From assembly GCF_023856365.1 (NCBI RefSeq), contig NC_064548.1, positions 25,198,289 through 25,262,288 on the forward strand: DNA of 64,000 nt, written 5' to 3'. Made by a program: the position numbers and the translations under genes. The notes under the pieces are model-generated. The model saw only the letters and a list, made by a program, of their open reading frames with translations, was not told the DNA's origin and ran no database searches. The first letter of the stretch is position 1. Each line of letters starts with the position of its first letter. Shown here piece after piece: positions 58,990-64,000 of this stretch. The stretch comes from Brienomyrus brachyistius. Its lineage: Eukaryota; Chordata; Actinopteri; Osteoglossiformes; Mormyridae.

Positions 58990-61925
58990 TCTTTGGACCT
59001 GAGGTCCAGTGACCAGCTGCCAAATGTAAATTCAGTGCCATTTAAGTGCTTAATTTATCATGGAGTGACAAAGGAACAGACCACGTCTGGCCATGAAACT
59101 CACTTATCTAATAACTCTTGGGCCTCTAAAAATGGAAGGACCACATGTAAATGTGGCTGTAATTCCTGAAAGCTTACAGAAATTCCTTTGTTAAATCCTT
59201 TGAATTAAAGCTGAAATTCTCACACATCCTGATTGCTTCATCTCAAAGCCATTGTACTGGTGTGCAGAGGGTATATGACTTATGGACCTACAGCAGCTGT
59301 ATGACAAGGGCTAGATGAGAGAGGAGTGAAGACCATGCCGATAAGCCAAACACCAGGGATAACAGGCAGGAGTGTAGGAAGCAGGCGGATGGGGGGTGCC
59401 CCCAACATTTAATTTGGCTTTATTCATCCTCCAATAAATATTTTAATTATTAAGTTGTTCCCTCCCAGCTCAACCAATCTCCTATGCCATTGAGAACAGG
59501 TGAGGGTAATTAGCATGCAATCACAAAACATTAAGGATTCAATCACCTGGATAATAGGAACACAAGAAGTATAAGACAACGACAAAGGTGGGAAAAGGCA
59601 GGGAAAACCAGGAACTAACACAAAACAGGAACCAGTACTGAAATGTATAAACATAATAAACGTGGCACTTGCAAAACTCAAAATGTCAAAAGTGGGTGAG
59701 GATGCCCTCCGACAAGCCTCAGACTCACGATGCTATAGGATGAATGGTAGTAGCTGTAAGCTCAGCCCATTCAGTCATGCAGCAGTACATGGAACCAGGG
59801 AAACAGTGAGGGACACATAGAGAAGAACGGGATGGCCAGCGTCACCTGCTGGTCAAATGGGGAAATGATGGACTGAATGGTTCAATGCAGGGACCAAGCC
59901 TGACATTCACAAGGCGGGGGTGACTGTAATGATCTGTGAACCCTGGAATAACATCATAGTTAAATCATGGGTGGGTTCCTCTAAATGTCTCTTGTCTCAT
60001 TTCCCATAATGTTACCAAATCTCGCTTTCATTTGACGTATTCTTTTAATTTTTTCCTGGAACCAGCAAGCAAAATTTTACAAAAATAAGTCGTAGCCATG
60101 TGGTTGCAGTTATAAATGATCGTTTTTAATTTATCAGAAATGGACTTTCTCTGTCATTGGTGGTACATTAGTGTTGTTTGTACCTTGGGGAACCAAAGCT
60201 GTACCAGAGCTGTACCATTTTTTCTGACAGCGCGGTAAATGTTCCTTCTGGAAAGTACAGGTCAACTTTACTTAAAAACCTGCTGTACTAATCTGCATCT
60301 ATTTTCTCATCATTTGAACCGAAAGACTGCAACACAAAGAGGAAGTGATAATTGCTCATACACTCACAAGTATTCATGATTTTTCGCAATTCGAGTCTTG
60401 ATACGGTAACAAGATATCCCACAATCAACATTGCTCACACAAAACCACAAAGCTACCGGGAAGAAACATCTCCTAAAAACAGCATCAACGGGAAGCATCG
60501 TCCTAAATGTCATAGCTTCACCTTCCCTATTCCTCTGTCTTACCGCATTGGTCTGAGAAGATTCAACAAAAACTGCGTTTCCCTAAATGAGGTGCAACGC
60601 ATCCTTGTGAGGCTAACATGTGAAACGTAGATCTTTAGCGCCCTCTGCTGTACAGAGATGTACTCTCACTCCAGGTACCTAATGCAGCAAGACATGGTAT
60701 ACCATCTATGATTAACTCCTAAAATTCCGTTGAAAAAATTAATTTACACAAATTATTTTCCGTGAAAGCAATTAGAAATCGTATGGACACTGCCTTCACA
60801 CGAATGAATCGCGTTGTCCATTTTCTTGTGTGGGCTCTGCATACGAGGCGTTTTGCCGAAACTTCCCAAGTTTGCAAGGCCTGTGATCCCCTCACGTGTC
60901 CTCAATCATACTATGGGATTTTGTTTTGTTCGTTCATTTCTGGCTTTTATTCATTACTGTTGTTAGGACAACTTGGCCTGTCCAACTGCTGTATATCAGT
61001 GACACTTTATTATTTGTTTATTATTTGTTTAGTGTTTTTAGTGTTAGTGTTTACAATAATATGGCAGCAGTATTTTGCCAAGGCTTTAATTTTCCTTTTA
61101 TATATTTTAGAAAAGCAACAATTTGTAAAATACAGATTTTCAATATATGCTAGAATAATATAAAAAATAACTAGTTAGTCAATATCCAGCACTTTGAAAC
61201 ACAGAGCTAGATATGTACGTGTATAAAAGTCATCCACAAATTACTTTCAGATTAATAAATACACAGCTATTATTTAAATTGTTCCAACCTGTTTTTCATT
61301 GAGTGATAAATCTACTGCATAAAGTCATCTGTATACTGGCTGGAGTATATTTCGTATACTTTTATGCTGATATATGGTGTAGAGGACACTGTAGTGTCAG
61401 CCAGTTCAGCAAAAGTGGGATATCAGGTAAAGTGGGACATTTAAGCTTTGGCCGACGTTACATTAAAAGAAATCGACAACCAATGAAAACAAGCAGTACT
61501 ACAATCATGCTACAGCTGGGCTTGGTCTTTACGAACTGTTTTCATTGGTGTGACATGTGGGTGTTTTCAGAATTTCAAGGCTGCATAGCGCAACTGACCA
61601 ATCGACAAACGAAGTAGGCCTAATAATTTGGAAAGATAAGGCTACTAGAAGCATTTGATGGGGCATATTGTTTAAGAAAGTATTTTAAGTTTTTTAGTAC
61701 AAGAGGGCTGGAGATTGAAAAATAAAGCATATTTTTGAAAAAATATATTCGTTTTTTGTTTGCTTTTGTCTTTAGTGTTGTCCCACTTTTGTTGAAGGTG
61801 TTTTGCGTAAAAGTGGAACAGTGCTTTTTATTGAAAAACAGGGCACACTTGTACATGTAAGTAACGTAGATCGGGCTGCCCAACTCGTTGATCACGAATG
61901 GCCAGTGTTTCCAGGTAGGTCACGA
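58990..61925. other. Intergenic, no gene seen
   Basis: Open frames at 60352-60630, 60762-61163 and 61303-61617 (plus) show no recognisable domain; one is hydrophobic because of T-rich sequence. No splice support was found. Confidence 0.45.
60638..60651 (-). promoter_or_regulatory. CTCF-like motif, one mismatch
   Basis: The minus strand reads ACAGCAGAGGGCGC, differing from the core only at the first base. Confidence 0.3.
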
Positions 61926-61926
61926 T

Positions 61927-62284
61927 ACATCCATCCATCCATTTTCCAAACCACTTATCCTACGGAGTCGCGGGGGGTCCGGAGCCTATCCCAGAAGCAA
62001 TGGGCATGAGGCAGGGAACAACCCAGGATGGAGGGCCAGCCCATCACAGGGCACACTCATACACCATTCACTCACACATGCACTCCTACAGGCAATTTAG
62101 CAACTCCAATTAGCCTCAGCATGTTTTTGGACTGCGGGGGTAAACCGGAGTACCCGGAGGAAACCCCACGACGACATGGGGAGAACATGCAAACTCCACA
62201 CACACGTGACCCAGGCCGAGACTCGAACCCGAGTCCCAGAGGCGTGAGGTAACAGTGCTAACCACTGCACCACCATGCCGCCCC
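61927..62284 (-). mobile_element. tRNA-derived SINE, complete
   Basis: On the minus strand it begins GGGGCGGCATGGTGGTGCAG and GTGGTTAGCACTG (A-box region), with the B box GGGTTCGAGTCT. A long body carries TTTGCATGTTCTCCCCATGT, and it ends in ATGGATGG units. Flanking TCACGATACA and TCGTGATACA may be a 10-bp target duplication with two changes. This is the best copy of its family here. Confidence 0.85.
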
Positions 62285-62289
62285 AGATC

Positions 62290-63535
62290 GTGATACAATA
62301 AATAGATAATATTTTTTTCACCTGAAAACTCAAAATAAACACCACCACAAATAAAGGTCATCAAAATATACCAAGGAATGCTTCATAGACATTTAAGACA
62401 TGATAAATCATGAAGTGAAAAAGAAAACAATGACTTATTTGAAGTACTTGGATCTTGTGCACAAAATGTTACAATGAATTTCTTTGTGGTTTATTTTCTT
62501 GGTCAATAAAATGCTGCCTTTTGCAATTAAAGCAAATGTTGCCTGTATACGAAAAGCGCCAACCCACTTCTGCATAAGTGCTCCACTTTACCCAAACAAG
62601 CTCATCAAGAAATGAGAGGAGCCTCTCTATGTCTTAATCCCATTTCATTCTAAAATGTTACACTGAATGTTTAAATGTCCACACAATTTTTTTAAGGAGA
62701 TATGCAGCTAATAGAAAATACATTAATTCGAGCAAATGGCTTTCGTGAGATTTTTCTAAACCATTTCCCAAAAAGTGTCTGCATTAGCGTAGTTCACCCT
62801 AATTATACCATATTTTGAAAACAGTGGCGGGGAACCACCAACGGCAAAACAATGTTATTTGCATGGCAAACCATAATCCGGTAGTTTCCAAATCATATTG
62901 TGATTTAAATCAAACAGCTTCTTGTATGGTCCTTCAAAAAACGGCTGTTCACTTTGTTATAGTAGGTCGTCATACTATAGGTGTTTTGGCTGGTATCAAA
63001 AGGCGTAGGCAAATCGCACCTCTCCGCCATCAATCATTAAAGGAAAATAGGTGCTTTTTGTTTCTTTTCAAAACTGAGCAGCCCTAAATACAGAAATGAG
63101 TGCAACTCATTTAGACTTTTTTTTCTTTGCGATTCTCCTATTGATTCACTTATTTCAATTTGTTGCACTTTTCAAGATATACATGTCCCCACATATAATT
63201 AAACACGGGAAGTTAAGTGTCTTTGTCTGTGTGTGTCCTACACGTCTCTAATCTTGATCTTGCTTTTAAATTAATTCACGAATTAGTACAGCTTGTTTGA
63301 GGTTCTTATGTCAGTTGTTAGAATGCGTAATGCCATAGTTTGGGCATCATTAGGTCTGATCACTCGGAGCCTGGTCCTCAAGTACTTTAGGTCTAACTTT
63401 GAATATTTTTGTCCCAATACCAATCTCCCTTCAAGAAAAAAGTCAAGGCCCAGGTAAATTTCTCTGGTAACTCCCCTGGTTTGTGCACATGTACATCAGA
63501 GTCAGCACCTTGTCCCAGTCTTCGGTCTTCTCCCT
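62290..63535. other. AT-rich intergenic, no gene seen
   Basis: No exon or RNA gene recognised. Confidence 0.5.
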
Positions 63536-63539
63536 GCCT

Positions 63540-64000
63540 GGCTGAATAAGCTGAGCATATGGCTACCTATGAACCTCTCGGCCTCGTGTTCAAATCCTGT
63601 CTCCTCTGTTTTTTATATTTTTGTAGATTTTGTTCCCTAGTGTTTCATTTGTATCAGTTTTCTAGTTCCTGTGATTTGTATTCAGTTTTGGTTCCTTGCT
63701 TTGTGCCTTGGTTGTGTTATTCCTCTCTTTCTTATTCCCCGGTGTTAGATTCTGTTTCCCTCGTTTCTCTGTCAGTTCTTAGCTTCCCTGTTTAGTTCCT
63801 GAGTTCCTTGAGTTTAATTATTCATTTCCCCTATTGCCTGTTCTCTTGTGCCAGTCCTTGTGTCCTGCACCCTTCCTGATCGGTTAATTGTTTCATGTCT
63901 CACTCCTCCTGTGTTGTTACCTGGTTCAGTTCCTGAGTGGGTCATTGTTGTCGCATGTCAGTTGTGTAGCTCTATTGTGTATCTCAGAGTGTTGTGTATG
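63540..64000 (+). repeat. T-rich dispersed repeat with tRNA-like B-box string
   Basis: GTGTTCAAATCC near 63589 is B-box-like. The rest is a quasi-repetitive mix of TTCCT, TTTGT and GTTCC strings, typical of a fish interspersed repeat. It runs to the window edge, so its class and end are unknown. Confidence 0.35.

Noticed and set aside
61927..62284. Possible tRNA gene (A and B boxes present)
   Set aside because: The tRNA-like part cannot form a full cloverleaf and is fused to a SINE body and ATGG tail; similar heads recur at four other sites.

Overview
The window looks like nuclear DNA of a ray-finned (teleost-type) fish. The evidence is short phase-1 immunoglobulin exons with GT-AG introns, tRNA-derived SINEs of kinds common in fish, Tc1-type and LINE remnants, many CA/GT microsatellites, very frequent poly-G/poly-C runs, and long minisatellites. 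I could not determine the species. Most of the 64 kb is non-coding. The long open frames in it lie in tandem repeats (7.4-9.0, 12.9-14.0, 30.3-31.3 and 38.5-40.1 kb) and are not genes.

Two protein-coding genes can be supported. On the minus strand, 43.26 to 35.51 kb, six coding exons with matching phases encode a B7-family membrane protein of about 312 residues: signal-like start, IgV, IgC, transmembrane segment, and a tail built from three exons. It looks most like ICOSLG/CD80/PD-L1-type ligands. On the plus strand, a single coding exon at 54763-55485 encodes EPCIP (C21orf62), a 240-residue secreted Cys-rich glycoprotein. CpG-rich candidate 5' exons lie at about 50.5-50.7 and 52.1-52.8 kb. 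The two genes are divergently transcribed.

Layout: 0-7.4 kb, intergenic with a fold-back repeat and a dead Tc1-type transposase; 7.4-16.3 kb, a cluster of tandem repeats (23, 39, 7 and 18 bp units) plus a MITE-like element; 16.3-30.3 kb, intergenic with no gene seen; 30.3-31.3 kb, a 38-bp minisatellite carrying a p53-type half-site in nearly every unit; 31.3-35.5 kb, intergenic with a near-perfect hairpin; 35.5-43.3 kb, the B7 gene, whose introns hold an interstitial telomere repeat, a 47-bp G-rich minisatellite and two opposed CTCF-like motifs; 43.3-50.5 kb, SINE, LINE and Tigger-like debris; 50.5-55.5 kb, EPCIP, whose last intron before the coding exon is a 47-bp minisatellite running into the splice acceptor; 55.5-64 kb, intergenic with SINEs.

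No complete new biological system is visible. The most interesting points are the p53 half-site array, the minisatellite joined to the EPCIP acceptor, the start-stop uORF of EPCIP, the missing IgV cysteine in the B7 protein, and two Tigger-like MITEs, one of which resembles mammalian copies as I remember them.
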